A stretch of DNA of 64,000 nucleotides, taken from NCBI RefSeq assembly GCF_042427745.1, contig NZ_JBHMFA010000001.1; one strand, given 5' to 3'. Positions 25,287 to 36,100 of the stretch are shown in pieces. Under the pieces are notes generated by a model, which ran no database searches, was not told the origin of the DNA, and was given only the letters and a program-made list of their open reading frames with translations. The stretch's first letter is position 1; the number at the start of each line of letters is the position of its first letter. Source of the DNA: Algibacter miyuki. Lineage in GTDB: Bacteria > Bacteroidota > Bacteroidia > Flavobacteriales > Flavobacteriaceae. The position numbers were made by a program, and so were the translations under genes.

Positions 25287-27413
25287 TTAATAATCAAAAT
25301 ACCAATTAAACAAATCGGTTCTAATACCAAAATTAAACCAGACCGTATTACTTTTAAACGTGGTTGCAGTATTAGCTTCCGGATTAAAATTACGCACGGT
25401 AACATCGGCAAAAACTTTTAAATTAGATGCCGGATTTACAACATAACCCGCTTGTAAATTTCCGTTAAAGATGTTCGATTTTAAACCTTGACCAACTTCA
25501 ACTCCCGCGTCGAATGGCCGGTCGTTATAGTTTTTAAAGATGTCAGCACCATAACTAAATGCATCCGTATCATCATTAAAATCTAAACCACGTACACCAA
25601 AAATTAATTTAGCATCAGCAAACCAACGTTTATAATGGTAACGCCCTATAAGAATGGCTTCGCTGAAATTAGCACCCCACAAATGCGCCATAGATTGATT
25701 GTTATGGCCGTAATTGGTTGCTATTGTATTATGTGAATACGTGTAAGGACGAATGCGATTATATTCAAACTGAAGCAATAAATTTTCAACATCAAAGGCG
25801 TTGTAATATTTAACACCAAGCTGGTAACCAAATTTGTTTTTCCAACTTTTCTCTCCTCCTTTTATATCATTTAACGAAAATTCATCTAAAACAAATTGAC
25901 TGTATAAATTGATATTATCGTTCCATTTATACTTTGCTGAAGCTCCTACAATGGCATTTCCAGCATCTTGTCCTGTTTCAAACTCTATAGCACGGTAAAA
26001 AATAATTGGATTTAAATAGTTAACATCGAACCCTCTATTATTAGAATTGCTCCAAACTACAGATTCAAACAACCCTAAATTGAATCGTTTAGAGACATTC
26101 CAACTTAAATAATGGTTCGCCATATATTTGGTTAAGAAAGCACCATCTTCCGTAACTTCTGGACGTACATCTTTTAACCACATCCAGGTATTGGTATATT
26201 TAATTTTCCAAAACTTAGTATTCAATTTTAAAAACGGATGCGGACTAGCAACATCGCTAAGCAACAACGAGCGATACCCATCTCCTATAAAGTTTTTACC
26301 ATGTCCGAATTGAATGTTTATAAATTTCGCAGGAGCATAAGACATGTACGCTTCGGCCACTGGATAATCATAAGAATCTGTTTTAAAACGCTTCGCAATA
26401 CCGCGACCAGGAATAATTGCTGGATCGGGACCAAAGGCTTTTAAGCTTTCGGAATACTGATTAACATAATCGGCAAAACGACCTTGACTTTCAAAAACGG
26501 AAGCGTAAAAATTGAATTTCTTACCCAAACCACCTTGAACTAAAAACCCACGTGTGTTATTGTAAGTTGAACTAAAGTCGGCATCAGTATCTTTTCCAAC
26601 TTCTAAATCTAAAATAGGATCGATAGTAAACCAGTAATCATCACTTTGTAACTGCACTAAATGTTCGTTCCATAATTTTTCACCTGCCCAAGTTTTAGTT
26701 TCTCGCTGCAAGGCTTCTGCTTCAGCATCAAAATCGTAATACGCCGCTACCTCTTCATAAATCAACGGCTTAGATGCTGTATGACTATTTGTGCCAACCA
26801 AATTCATACTTCGATCGAATCGTGCATAATCACTATGCGTGAACTGAATATTTAACTGACTGCTGTGCGCTTTATTTTCAAAAGCCTTTAATGCTTTATT
26901 CACCTTATCGAATTCCGATTTTGCTTCTTGCTCTAGCTTAGAGAACTCCGTTATACTTTTATTCTTGTTATTTTCATTAGCCTTGCTTTTATACTCTAGA
27001 GTATAACGTTGGTCTACCAATGGTATTTTTATTGGCATGCTGTATTGCTTAAAACTGGGACGCCCATTATACGTGGCAGGTTTTATTTTTGGAAAGATTG
27101 AAAAAACACGGTTCACTTCTGTTTTTAATTCATCATAAACCGCATCAACATACACTACTTTAAATTGTCCCGTGGTATCAACTTCGAAAAGCACGGAAAC
27201 TTCACCTTTATAGTTTTCATTTAAAACCTTTTCTGGTACTTTAAACGAGTTATAAATATGATTATATACATTGTTATCAAAACAATTTCGCTGTTCGTTA
27301 AACGCAATGCTATCGCAATTAGGGAACATTGGAGATTTTTCTAAATAAGCATTGTTTTGGGCAGGGCTAAAGTATTGAACAAAAATAAAAAGGAGTACAA
27401 TAATTTGTTTCAT
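25287..27413 (-). CDS. remB: Outer-membrane protein, probable gliding protein RemB
   Basis: This 708-residue exported protein has a signal peptide (about 1-19), an N-terminal domain (about 28-132) with the cysteine pair FPNC...RNC and a TonB C-terminal-like pattern (GEVSVLFEVDTTGQFK, then SMPIKIPL), a charged coiled-coil-like linker (about 140-180), and a C-terminal region of repeated amphipathic strands ending WFNFGIRTDLFNWYFDY, as in a beta-barrel of the Wzi or capsule-assembly sort. Size, domain order and closeness to sprA match the flavobacterial gliding protein RemB as I remember it; the name is therefore moderate confidence. It begins just after the alginate locus and is preceded by a separate terminator, so it is probably its own transcription unit. 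Confidence 0.65.
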   Translation of the reverse strand: MKQIIVLLFIFVQYFSPAQNNAYLEKSPMFPNCDSIAFNEQRNCFDNNVYNHIYNSFKVPEKVLNENYKGEVSVLFEVDTTGQFKVVYVDAVYDELKTEVNRVFSIFPKIKPATYNGRPSFKQYSMPIKIPLVDQRYTLEYKSKANENNKNKSITEFSKLEQEAKSEFDKVNKALKAFENKAHSSQLNIQFTHSDYARFDRSMNLVGTNSHTASKPLIYEEVAAYYDFDAEAEALQRETKTWAGEKLWNEHLVQLQSDDYWFTIDPILDLEVGKDTDADFSSTYNNTRGFLVQGGLGKKFNFYASVFESQGRFADYVNQYSESLKAFGPDPAIIPGRGIAKRFKTDSYDYPVAEAYMSYAPAKFINIQFGHGKNFIGDGYRSLLLSDVASPHPFLKLNTKFWKIKYTNTWMWLKDVRPEVTEDGAFLTKYMANHYLSWNVSKRFNLGLFESVVWSNSNNRGFDVNYLNPIIFYRAIEFETGQDAGNAIVGASAKYKWNDNINLYSQFVLDEFSLNDIKGGEKSWKNKFGYQLGVKYYNAFDVENLLLQFEYNRIRPYTYSHNTIATNYGHNNQSMAHLWGANFSEAILIGRYHYKRWFADAKLIFGVRGLDFNDDTDAFSYGADIFKNYNDRPFDAGVEVGQGLKSNIFNGNLQAGYVVNPASNLKVFADVTVRNFNPEANTATTFKSNTVWFNFGIRTDLFNWYFDY

Positions 27414-27515
27414 TGCTTGAAGGGTATTGACAAATCGAATAAATATCTTAAAGGGTGAAAGATACCATATTTTTTACATTTCATCTTAAAAACACGCCCT
27501 TGTTCGTATAAATAA

Positions 27516-27543
27516 CAAAGCCGCTAAACAATTAGCGGCTTTG
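27516..27543. terminator. Terminator after the first tonB gene
   Basis: CAAAGCCGCTAA (27516-27527) and TTAGCGGCTTTG (27532-27543) form a perfect 12-bp stem with a 4-nt loop, 20 nt after the tonB stop codon on the minus strand. Confidence 0.8.
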
Positions 27544-27563
27544 AATAAAACATATTGAAGGTT

Positions 27564-28361
27564 CTAATTTTGTACACTAAACACAATAGGTAATGTATAA
27601 ATAACGCTCACATTTTTGTCGCGTTGTTTTCCCGGTGTCATTTCTGGAATATAATTAATAACCCTTTTGGCTTCTTTTTCCAATTCAGGATGCGTTCCTC
27701 TAGTTTTTATCTCGGTAACACGCCCTGTTTTATCAATTTTAAACTGCGTACGAATGACTTGTTTTCCTGACAAACCTAATGAGCTACCCAAATCGGTATC
27801 AAACTTTTTCTGAACGAGTTTGGTGATTTTATCCGACATGCACTTTCGTTTATCCAAATTTGTTTTTTTGTTTTCACAACCTGGATAAATAGGCACAAAT
27901 TCAACGCTAACAAAATCTACAGGAGGCGCTTCTTCAGGCACCCCTTCAACAACGATATCTATAATATCTATAGGATCGGAAGTTGTGTTTTCCTCAGCAG
28001 TAATAATTTTAAGAGCTTCTTTTAGTGGCGTATCATCATCAACAATAGTAACTTCATCAATAAGTTTTGCTACCTGCTGAGCTTCTTGACGCATTTCTAC
28101 TTTTGGCTCTTCATAAACTTGGAAGTTTTCAATTCGAATTTCTTCGGAAACATTGGGTTCAACCATACCGACATCGATACTTTCTAATTCCGTTGCAAAC
28201 TTCATTTCTAAAAGTCCGTAGACCATGAACAAACAGACTATTAATCCGACTTGAAAATAAAGGGTGGAATTTTTTTGTAAATTTGCATCATGCTTTTGTG
28301 ATTTTTTCACGAGTTGCTCATTTTGCCGAATGAGTTCGTGAGTTTTTTTTGGATTACTCAT
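27564..28361 (-). CDS. tonB: Energy transducer TonB
   Basis: The 265-residue protein has a cytoplasmic basic start, one membrane segment (about 32-55), a periplasmic linker rich in Glu and Val, and a C-terminal TonB domain (about 150-265) with VPIYPGCENKK, KCMSDKI, the strand RTQFKIDKTGRVTEI and the terminal YTLPIVFSVQN. It couples the inner-membrane proton motive force through ExbB/ExbD to outer-membrane receptors, such as the SusC and TonB-dependent receptors of this window. It is a paralogue of the next gene, separated by a strong terminator, so the two are transcribed independently. No exbB or exbD is nearby. The linker lacks the classic Pro-Lys repeats of enterobacterial TonB. Confidence 0.9.
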   Translation of the reverse strand: MSNPKKTHELIRQNEQLVKKSQKHDANLQKNSTLYFQVGLIVCLFMVYGLLEMKFATELESIDVGMVEPNVSEEIRIENFQVYEEPKVEMRQEAQQVAKLIDEVTIVDDDTPLKEALKIITAEENTTSDPIDIIDIVVEGVPEEAPPVDFVSVEFVPIYPGCENKKTNLDKRKCMSDKITKLVQKKFDTDLGSSLGLSGKQVIRTQFKIDKTGRVTEIKTRGTHPELEKEAKRVINYIPEMTPGKQRDKNVSVIYTLPIVFSVQN

Positions 28362-28421
28362 AATTATTATGATTTAAAATGTTAATATTATGCTAAAGTC
28401 ACAATAAGCGTACCAAAAAAG

Positions 28422-28453
28422 AAATCCCGTTACAAATAAATGTAACGGGATTT
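28422..28453. terminator. Terminator between the two tonB genes
   Basis: AAATCCCGTTACA (28422-28434) and TGTAACGGGATTT (28441-28453) form a perfect 13-bp stem with a 6-nt loop, located 39 nt downstream of the second tonB. Confidence 0.85.
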
Positions 28454-28491
28454 TATATTATAGTGCTGTTTTACAACAGCTATGAAAAAAC

Positions 28492-29211
28492 TTAATCTTG
28501 AACTTGGAATACAATAGGTAAAGAGTAAGGTACTGTTACTGCTTTTCCACGTTGCATACCTGGTTTCATTTTAGGCAACATGTTAATAACACGCGCTGCT
28601 TCTTTTTCTAAACCTGGGTGTGGTGCTCTTGAACGTACACCAACAACGTTTCCTGTTTTATCAATTTTAAAAATTACATTGATACGTTGTCTTCCTGATA
28701 ATCCTAAATCACTAGCTAATTCTGTGTTGAATTTTTTAGTTACAAATTTTTGAATTTTTTCAGACATACAAGCTTTTTTAGCTGCGTTATTTCCTTTTTC
28801 GCAACCTGGAAATACTGGTACATTTTCAATTACAGAAAATGGTACTTCAATATCTTCATCAACTTCTACTACTTCTACTTCTTCAACCTCAACAATTTCT
28901 GTTTCTTGATCAACTTCGGTAGACTCTATAATGGTTTCCTCAATTTCCACTTCATCCTCTACAATTTCAATAACTTCTGGAGCTGCAGGTGGCGGCGGTG
29001 GTGGTGGAGGTGTTTGTAATAACTCCGTAATTGGAATTTCTTCTTCTATTTCTTCATCCATACTTACGACTCCGATATCAGTGATAACATCATCATATGT
29101 TTTAAAGTTAATAGCGAAGTTTGTTAAAAATAACATCAGCGCTAAGCCGATAGCGAAATACAAAGAACTGTTACGTCCTACATTTGCTTTATGATTTTTT
29201 TTAAGTTCCAT
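28492..29211 (-). CDS. tonB: Energy transducer TonB (paralogue with polyproline)
   Basis: This 239-residue TonB has one membrane segment (about 16-34), an eight-proline run at about 67-75 (TPPPPPPPPAAP), a very acidic Glu/Val stretch (about 77-123), and the C-terminal TonB domain with VPVFPGCEKG, CMSEKIQKF and RRINVIFKIDKTGNV-like strands ending YSLPIVFQVQD. The domain is closely similar to the preceding tonB, including the two cysteines, so the pair looks like a tandem duplication with divergence of the linker. Proline-rich linkers normally span the periplasm. It precedes the terminator at 28422-28453 and follows the vanZ-like gene by 64 nt. Confidence 0.9.
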   Translation of the reverse strand: MELKKNHKANVGRNSSLYFAIGLALMLFLTNFAINFKTYDDVITDIGVVSMDEEIEEEIPITELLQTPPPPPPPPAAPEVIEIVEDEVEIEETIIESTEVDQETEIVEVEEVEVVEVDEDIEVPFSVIENVPVFPGCEKGNNAAKKACMSEKIQKFVTKKFNTELASDLGLSGRQRINVIFKIDKTGNVVGVRSRAPHPGLEKEAARVINMLPKMKPGMQRGKAVTVPYSLPIVFQVQD

Positions 29212-29275
29212 AATATAATTTAGTTAATCAAGAATGCTAAAATAACTATTTATTTATCAAAAAAGCAAGTCTTTA

Positions 29276-29650
29276 TTACTTTTTAACTTGCATTTTATTT
29301 ATTTGCCACAATATCAAAGTGGTGAGTAAAGCGCCTAGGCTGTTTGCTACAATGTCGTAAACATCCATCGAACGATATGCTGTTACTGTGCCTTGTAAGA
29401 CTTCTATAACAACTCCAAACACTATAGCAAAGCCGCATGCATAAATTAAAGCTTTTTTTGTACTCAGTTTTATATTGAATACAAAAGCTGCACTCCAAAG
29501 CGTTGTAAACACCGCATAAGCTCCAAAATGATATATTTTATCGGCAAACGAAACCCCTAAACTGGGTACGTTTTTTAAAGACATCAAACAGGCCAATGTT
29601 AAAACAATGGTGTATAAAATTGCTGTGGGTAATGCTATTTTTTTAAGCAC
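29276..29650 (-). CDS. VanZ-family small membrane protein
   Basis: The 124-residue protein has about four membrane segments and the VanZ-like features DKIYHFGAYAVFTTLW near residue 40 and DVYDIVANSLGALL near the C-terminus. The GTG at 29650 is preferred; it overlaps the last 8 nt of gcvH (an in-frame TTG lies one codon upstream), implying translational coupling. VanZ relatives are linked to glycopeptide tolerance in other phyla, but in flavobacteria the role is unknown and resistance should not be inferred. The gcvH-vanZ order beside sprA recurs in flavobacterial genomes. Confidence 0.8.
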   Translation of the reverse strand: MLKKIALPTAILYTIVLTLACLMSLKNVPSLGVSFADKIYHFGAYAVFTTLWSAAFVFNIKLSTKKALIYACGFAIVFGVVIEVLQGTVTAYRSMDVYDIVANSLGALLTTLILWQINKMQVKK

Positions 29651-30023
29651 CAATTAAGGCTTTATAATCATCAGCAGACATTAAGCCATCAATTTGAGAT
29701 ACATCTGAACATTTTACTTTTATCATCCAACCAGCTCCATAAGGATCTGTGTTTACTTTTTCTGGCTCGTCTTCTAAGCTTTCATTGAATTCGATAACTT
29801 CACCTGAAACAGGTAAAAACAAATCAGATACTGTTTTAACCGCTTCAACAGTTCCAAAAACTTCATCGGCGTCTAATGTTTCATCTACAGTTTCAACTTC
29901 AACATAAACAATATCACCAAGCTCACTTTGTGCAAAATCGGTAATACCAACGACAACAACATCGCCTTCAACTTTTACCCATTCGTGATCTTTTGTGTAC
30001 TTTAATTCTGCTGGAATATTCAT
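29643..30023 (-). CDS. gcvH: Glycine cleavage system H protein
   Basis: This 126-residue lipoyl carrier shuttles the aminomethyl group between the P, T and L proteins of glycine cleavage. The lipoyl attachment lysine is K63 in GTVEAVKTVSDLF, and the N-terminal KYTKDHEWVKVEGD and FAQSELGDIVYVE are family hallmarks. Length is normal. It stands apart from other glycine cleavage genes, next to sprA. A consensus promoter lies 67 nt upstream, between sprA and this gene, so gcvH-vanZ is separately transcribed. Confidence 0.96.
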   Translation of the reverse strand: MNIPAELKYTKDHEWVKVEGDVVVVGITDFAQSELGDIVYVEVETVDETLDADEVFGTVEAVKTVSDLFLPVSGEVIEFNESLEDEPEKVNTDPYGAGWMIKVKCSDVSQIDGLMSADDYKALIGA

Positions 30024-30089
30024 ATTATTATACTTTAATTTTTAAGTTTTCTTTTCATTTAACCAAAAATGGTCACTTTTAATTTTGAA

Positions 30090-30120
30090 CAAATGTATTT
30101 ATTCAGAATTGAAATTCAAA
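30090..30120 (-). promoter_or_regulatory. Promoter of gcvH-vanZ (TTTG-N19-TACATTTG)
   Basis: On the minus strand TTTG (30120-30117), exactly 19 nt, then TACATTTG (30097-30090). It sits just after the sprA stop codon. Confidence 0.75.
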
Positions 30121-30131
30121 TAGAATGATTA

Positions 30132-33100
30132 TTAATTACCAAAATTATATCTAATGGTAAAACCAGACCTAATAGTTGTTAATGGAAACGCTGTTGAAAT
30201 AGCATACTCTGAAAATGAATAATCGAAATAAAAGATACCTGTTAAGTTTTTACTAAAAGCATAATCGGCCGAATATTTGAGTCCCCAAATAGTTTGCCCA
30301 GAGGTTACTTGGTTGTTTTCTAAATCAAGGTAACGGATAATGGTTTTATTATCACGCACCGATATGTCGGCTTTCATATTTAAATCACTTACAATACGTT
30401 TTGTTGGGCCTGCGAGTTTAGAGCGGATGCGCAAATCTTTGATGCGGTATCCTAGACCTATAATATATTCATTCCCTATAACCTCGGTTAATAAGTTGTT
30501 ATCAAAACTTAAGGAAAGTAATCGGTCTTTTTTAATTTCAGCAAGGATTTTTACTGAATTTTTCATCTCCAAATCAATACGCATTAACGGACTAAACATT
30601 TCTGTTAAGTTGATATTACTAAACAGGCGTTCGTTTTTATAATTCCCAGATTGATCTTTGGTATTATCAGGCTGATCATCATAACTTAAAGCAAAATTAA
30701 TATCAGTACCATCATAATCAAGATCATTATAGTCTAAATTAGTTTGAAATTGATTAATGGTATATGTTGAACGGTAACCATGAGTTAATGAAAAACGTTT
30801 GAAACGCTTTTTAAACCAGGCAAATTTCATGAAACCAGAATATTTTAAATCCCAGTTTGGAATAGGGACATCTCTAAAAGCGCTTGTGGTTACTTTATTG
30901 GCATCGGTACCTGTATAAGCCGATAAAAATGCAGGAAGCAAAACCGCTTGGTTGTTTTTACCAAACCCTTTCGGATATCCATCGGCATCTAAATCGTTAA
31001 CATCGGCACCTTTTTCAGCAGCTAATCTTCGTGCGATAATTAATCGGTTACTTCTAAAATCGTTAAAAGCATCCGAGGTTGTTTCATCACTTTTACTGAA
31101 AGCCGTTTTTATTAAAAGTGTTGATATATTAAAGTTCCCGAAGGTATTTGGCGTTAATGCCACGTATTCGTTATCATTATTAATATCGACTTGATAGTTC
31201 TCGGTGTAATTTTTATAATACGTTCTATTACCAACAATATCAATTTTTAAATCTTTTATAGGCTCTAAACTAGCTGAAACATCTAATTGCTTGGTATTTG
31301 TTGATGTGTATTGCTGATTAAAATCTTGATATAAAGTAAGCCAACCATTTCGTGCCGCTAAACTTCTAATATCACTTTGGCTACCAAAAGTATAACCAAA
31401 GGTTGGTTTTAATGTTCCAATAAACCCTGGCGTTTGTGTATAACCAGGTAAATACGTTCCGTTGTTTTCCGAATAATTAAACTGTATCCGTTTTATTGCT
31501 GTTAAAACATCAATACCTGCATTTAATAATTTTGTTGTGGACTGGCTTTTAGGTTTAGGAGCTTTTGTATTTCTAGAATTTGCACCTGGAGGCCCAGTAG
31601 TTCTAGTTCGCACACGTCTAATTGGCTTTTTAACCAATCCTAAATATTTATACAATTTATTCATATCTAAATTGGTATTAATATTATGTGTATTGGCATT
31701 CTGTATGGTATTTCCTAAATCGTAAGTTTCGCCATCTAATTCTAAATTCCCGTATAAATCGGACCCTTTTTGCCATTGAAAATTACCTGTATATTGGTAA
31801 GTTGCGTTGATAAAACTAAACGTTGGAATTTTATTGATAGGTAATTGATACGTTAATCCTAAATTTTGCATTTGACGGTTTGGATCTCCAAAATCTAAAA
31901 AGCCATCCCAAACATCGAGTGTTGAATCTTGCTCGCCATTAATAATATTATCTTTAAAATAATTACGAACAATATTATTATTCGAAGCTGTAAAATTAAA
32001 CTGCAACGATTCGGTTAAATTATAATTGATGGTATATTGAAAATCGAACGTGTAATTTCTTCTAAATAGTTCTTCAATTTCAATATTAGTAGTACCTTCT
32101 AAAGCAATATCTCTAAACTTTTGCCTGTTGAACTGTCGGTTTAAATCTGTATTTACAGTGAAACTTGAAGGCATTAAATTCAGATTAAAATCTTTTAAAA
32201 TCTTCCAATATTTACCCGTAAACAACGAATCGTTCTTTTTAAATGGCTGAATAGTTACCGGTTGAAAATTATGCGCATAATTAGCGCCAACCCGAACGGT
32301 TTTATTAACCGAATTCTGTATTTCGAAATCACGATGCTCCACTTTATTATATGAATAATTTAAAGTAACATTCTCTACGTCGTAAAAACGAGGTTTAGCA
32401 TCGCCTGTTCTGTTTTTTCTAACACCTATTAAGTTAATACTTTGGCGTTTGGTATAATCTTCAGATTGTTGTTTAATAGTTTCTTTCTTCTCAGCTGTAT
32501 CCGCAGCACTTATTCGAGAATCTAAAGTTAAATCTTCGTAATACTGATCGTATTTTGGAGTAACAAGTTCTTCACTTTGCCCATAATTAAAAGGTATTTG
32601 AATACCCCATTTTTTTGGTAATAACTGCCCCACATTTACATTGGCAACCACATCGTATTGTTTTACGTCTTCTAAATTACGCTGGCTTGGTCCTTGTTCT
32701 ATAGATCCAAAACCCGATGTGCTTTGGCTTCCTGTAGCACTAATACTTGCAAAATCGGCAAAGTTAGTATCCATACTTACCACAGCAGCCCAACCGCCTT
32801 CATTATCCATATCGGATAAGCGGAGTTCGTTAAACCAAACTTCCCCACAAAGGTTATTATCGCCATTTTCGGCCACGTTTTTAACACCTACCATAAGTGT
32901 TCTAATATCTCCAAAGTTCGGGTTCCCTTTAATTCCCACACGGTGTTGGCCTATCACATAACCAGCAAATTCATCGGCTACGAGTTCTGGAACATCACCA
33001 ATAACATCATAAAAAGTAGCATCTTCATTTCCAAGTGTTCCTGCTGAAATCCCTAATGCTTTTATCTGTCCTAAAATTTCAATAGGCAAATTAATTTCAT

Positions 33101-36100
33101 TTTCTGTTGGCCATAAATCGTCACGACTATTTGATGACGACAACCTTAATGGAATTTCTATTTGATAATAGTTTTCAGTAAGGTCGTTACCCATTCTAAT
33201 AAAACCAACCATTTCCTTATCTTCTAACTCTCCAGAATCATCATCGTCGGCATGCATAAACATTCTTAAGCGTTTGTATTGACGCATATCGAAACTTACG
33301 TTTTTGTACACCGCTTTAGAATCTTTCGCCTCTAATTCGCAAACTTTCAATACTAAAGATTGTTCGTTTTGAGTTACAATCGTGTTGTTGTTATATAGCT
33401 CTTCTGGTTCAATACCCGGTGGTCTTTCATAACTTCCATCGTTTTCAATAGTACCAATAATACCTACTGAAAAATCGGTTTGCGGATCGTCTGGTGTTGG
33501 ATCATCTTTATCTAACGCTTGTGTATAACGTCTCCAATCACTTCTTACTAAATCTAAAGTTCCGAAACGGAAAACTGTTGCTTCAGTAAAGTCTTTCAAA
33601 TAAATTCTAGAAAAACGTACCGACCTTAAATCACTAATACCTCCAATAGCTTTCGCATGGCTTCCTTCCACAGGAACTCGGAATTGATACCACCGCACAT
33701 CAACCTCTTCTCCATTTGGAAGTGTACGTTTCTGACTTTTAAAATCGCGTAAAAATTCTTTTAACGGATTTGCATCTCCAAGGTTTTCAAACCCAGCTGC
33801 CGTTATTGGTAAGTTTTGTCTCGTGATATCCAATTCATACTCAAAATAACTATCAATCGTGTTCATGGTATTGTCACGGTTGATATCTTCTACATCGGGT
33901 TGTGTATTGGCACCACGATCGGTATTACTAAAAGAATCAGGTGTATTTCCCTCAACGCCATTATAGCGTTTGTAACGATCGAAAATATTACCTTCAGCAC
34001 TTAAAAAATACTGGTAATTATCGTTCGCTGGATCTTCAAAGGAGCTGTAATTATTGTAAATCGCCGTAAGTTCAGGATCGCCGGGTATTACAGGTGTTTC
34101 ATCGCTATCAGCATAACCATCGTAACCAACATCTTGATTTACACGTTCATCTCCAGTAGAATCAAAAGCATAAATTAAAGATTGGTTTTGTGGTACAACG
34201 GTTCCCCAAGTTGTTTTTTGAAGCAAATCGTTATTTCCATCGTCCGGCAGTCCATTTTCATATAATTTTTTACCATCTTTAATAATATCTTCTGAAATAT
34301 TTCCGAGGTTGAAAACTAATTTACCACCTGGGTTTGCAGGGTTTTCTTGAAATGGATCTTGCAACCAGAATTCGATATATTCAACATTTTGTTGCTCAAA
34401 ATCTGTCGATGTAAGTTGGCGTGTAATACCAGCCCAACTATCTCGAGCTTCGTTAGCATCAATACCATCTGCAGCAACCGGATCGTAATTATAAGGACCA
34501 CGTTCTTGTGGCGAATAGGCTAAATCTAATGTGTAAATAACCGTATTTTGGCCTTGTACGACATCGCGCTCCGGAAATAATTCATCTATAAAAACACGAC
34601 TCGTATATAGGCTAGACATATCTTCATCTGTAATACCGTCTGGACGTTGGCTTGTATAAAAAACAGGATCGATGGTGTACCAGTTTAACATAGCACGTTG
34701 GAAACCATTCTGAATACCATTCTCATCTTCATCAGGATTTGTAGACACGCCTAAACCGATTGGTCTACTTGAAAGATACCAAGATTGTTGTGACCGTAAA
34801 TCGATAGCATTCTGCGATCCTTCAAAATCGTCTATATAAGAGGTTGCTTCACCTTCTAAATCTGTTCCGCTAGGCGCACCCGGTAATAAATAAGCAACTT
34901 CTCCACGTACCGAAAAGTTAGATTCGGCATCCGTATCAATATTTGGTAACTTATTAACTAAACGCGTTAAAAACGGTACTTTTGTGGCATAATTCCCGTT
35001 AAAACCAAGCATGGTATTATTAATAGGTTCTGTACCATAATTAGCTTTTTGAGTTACTGGGCGCTCATTAAGATTTAAAAATGTTCCACCAATAACAAAA
35101 TTCTCGTTAAACTTATGTTCCACATTTAACCCCGTAAAACGCTTTGTTTGTTGCCCGAATACAGCATTATTTTCTGTTGAAACTTCAATAGGTGTGCTAG
35201 AGGCTTTTAAAGCTTCATCTAAAATTTGAACTTTTCCTAGTTGATAATTTACGGTATAATCGATGCCTTCGACCAATAAACGACCACCGGCTGTAACTCT
35301 AACTGAACCTTGCGGCACATTAAAACTACCAATTGAAATCCCATCGCTACCTGATGATTTATAACTACCTTGAAGTTTAAATTTATTTTTATCACTAGCC
35401 TCTAAGGCAGCTGTTTTTGTACTACTATAAAGTACATCGTAAACATACTTGGCTTGATTTTCGTTGTATGTTGCTGTATTTCCATAAGAATCACTACCAC
35501 CATCTAAAGACAGAGTGTTGAATAAATGTTCTCCAAAAGGTTCTGCATTTGGGAAAATAATTTGTCCGTTTTGCGAAAATACCGTAATACCTTCAACAAA
35601 ATCGAAAAAGCCATCACCGCTTGTTTGCGGATCGTTATTATAATTTAACTTATCTAAATTAAAAACACGTAAAAGCGGTGTTTCATTTAAAGGTTTTAAC
35701 CCGGTTTCAGGCTCTGGAAATGGCGTTGTCCCGACGGGTGTGATATAATTTAACGGCGACGCTTCATTATAAAAAATGTTTAATTTGAAATCTTCCGAAC
35801 TTAAATTATAAGCTCCAGTGTCGTAGATGTTTTTCATCATCAAATCCCAAATAGGCAAATCGACGTTGGTAATACTACTCTTTAATAATTTTACAATAAG
35901 GTTGCTGTTTACAACATTGGTAACATCCCCATTAGTATTCACTGTAACCTCGGTAGCATTCACTCCATCGTTGGCAAACTCACCAACTTGATACGCTTTA
36001 CCTCCCACAGTATACTGGAAAGCAACGGCTAAAACTTCATCGTTATTTAAACGTGAGTTTAACGAAATATAACCTAATTCTGAATTGAGTATATACTCCT

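Noticed and set aside
5900..25300. Recent horizontal transfer of the alginate locus on a mobile element
   Set aside because: No integrase, transposase, tRNA boundary or direct repeats were seen, and codon and base usage look like the neighbours.
28750..29194. Plus-strand frames opposite the second tonB, rich in Phe/Tyr/Trp or Gly/Ser
   Set aside because: They are antisense images of the acidic and proline-rich TonB linker.
29276..29650. Glycopeptide resistance role for the VanZ-like gene
   Set aside because: Only the membrane-protein family matches; no other van genes are present.
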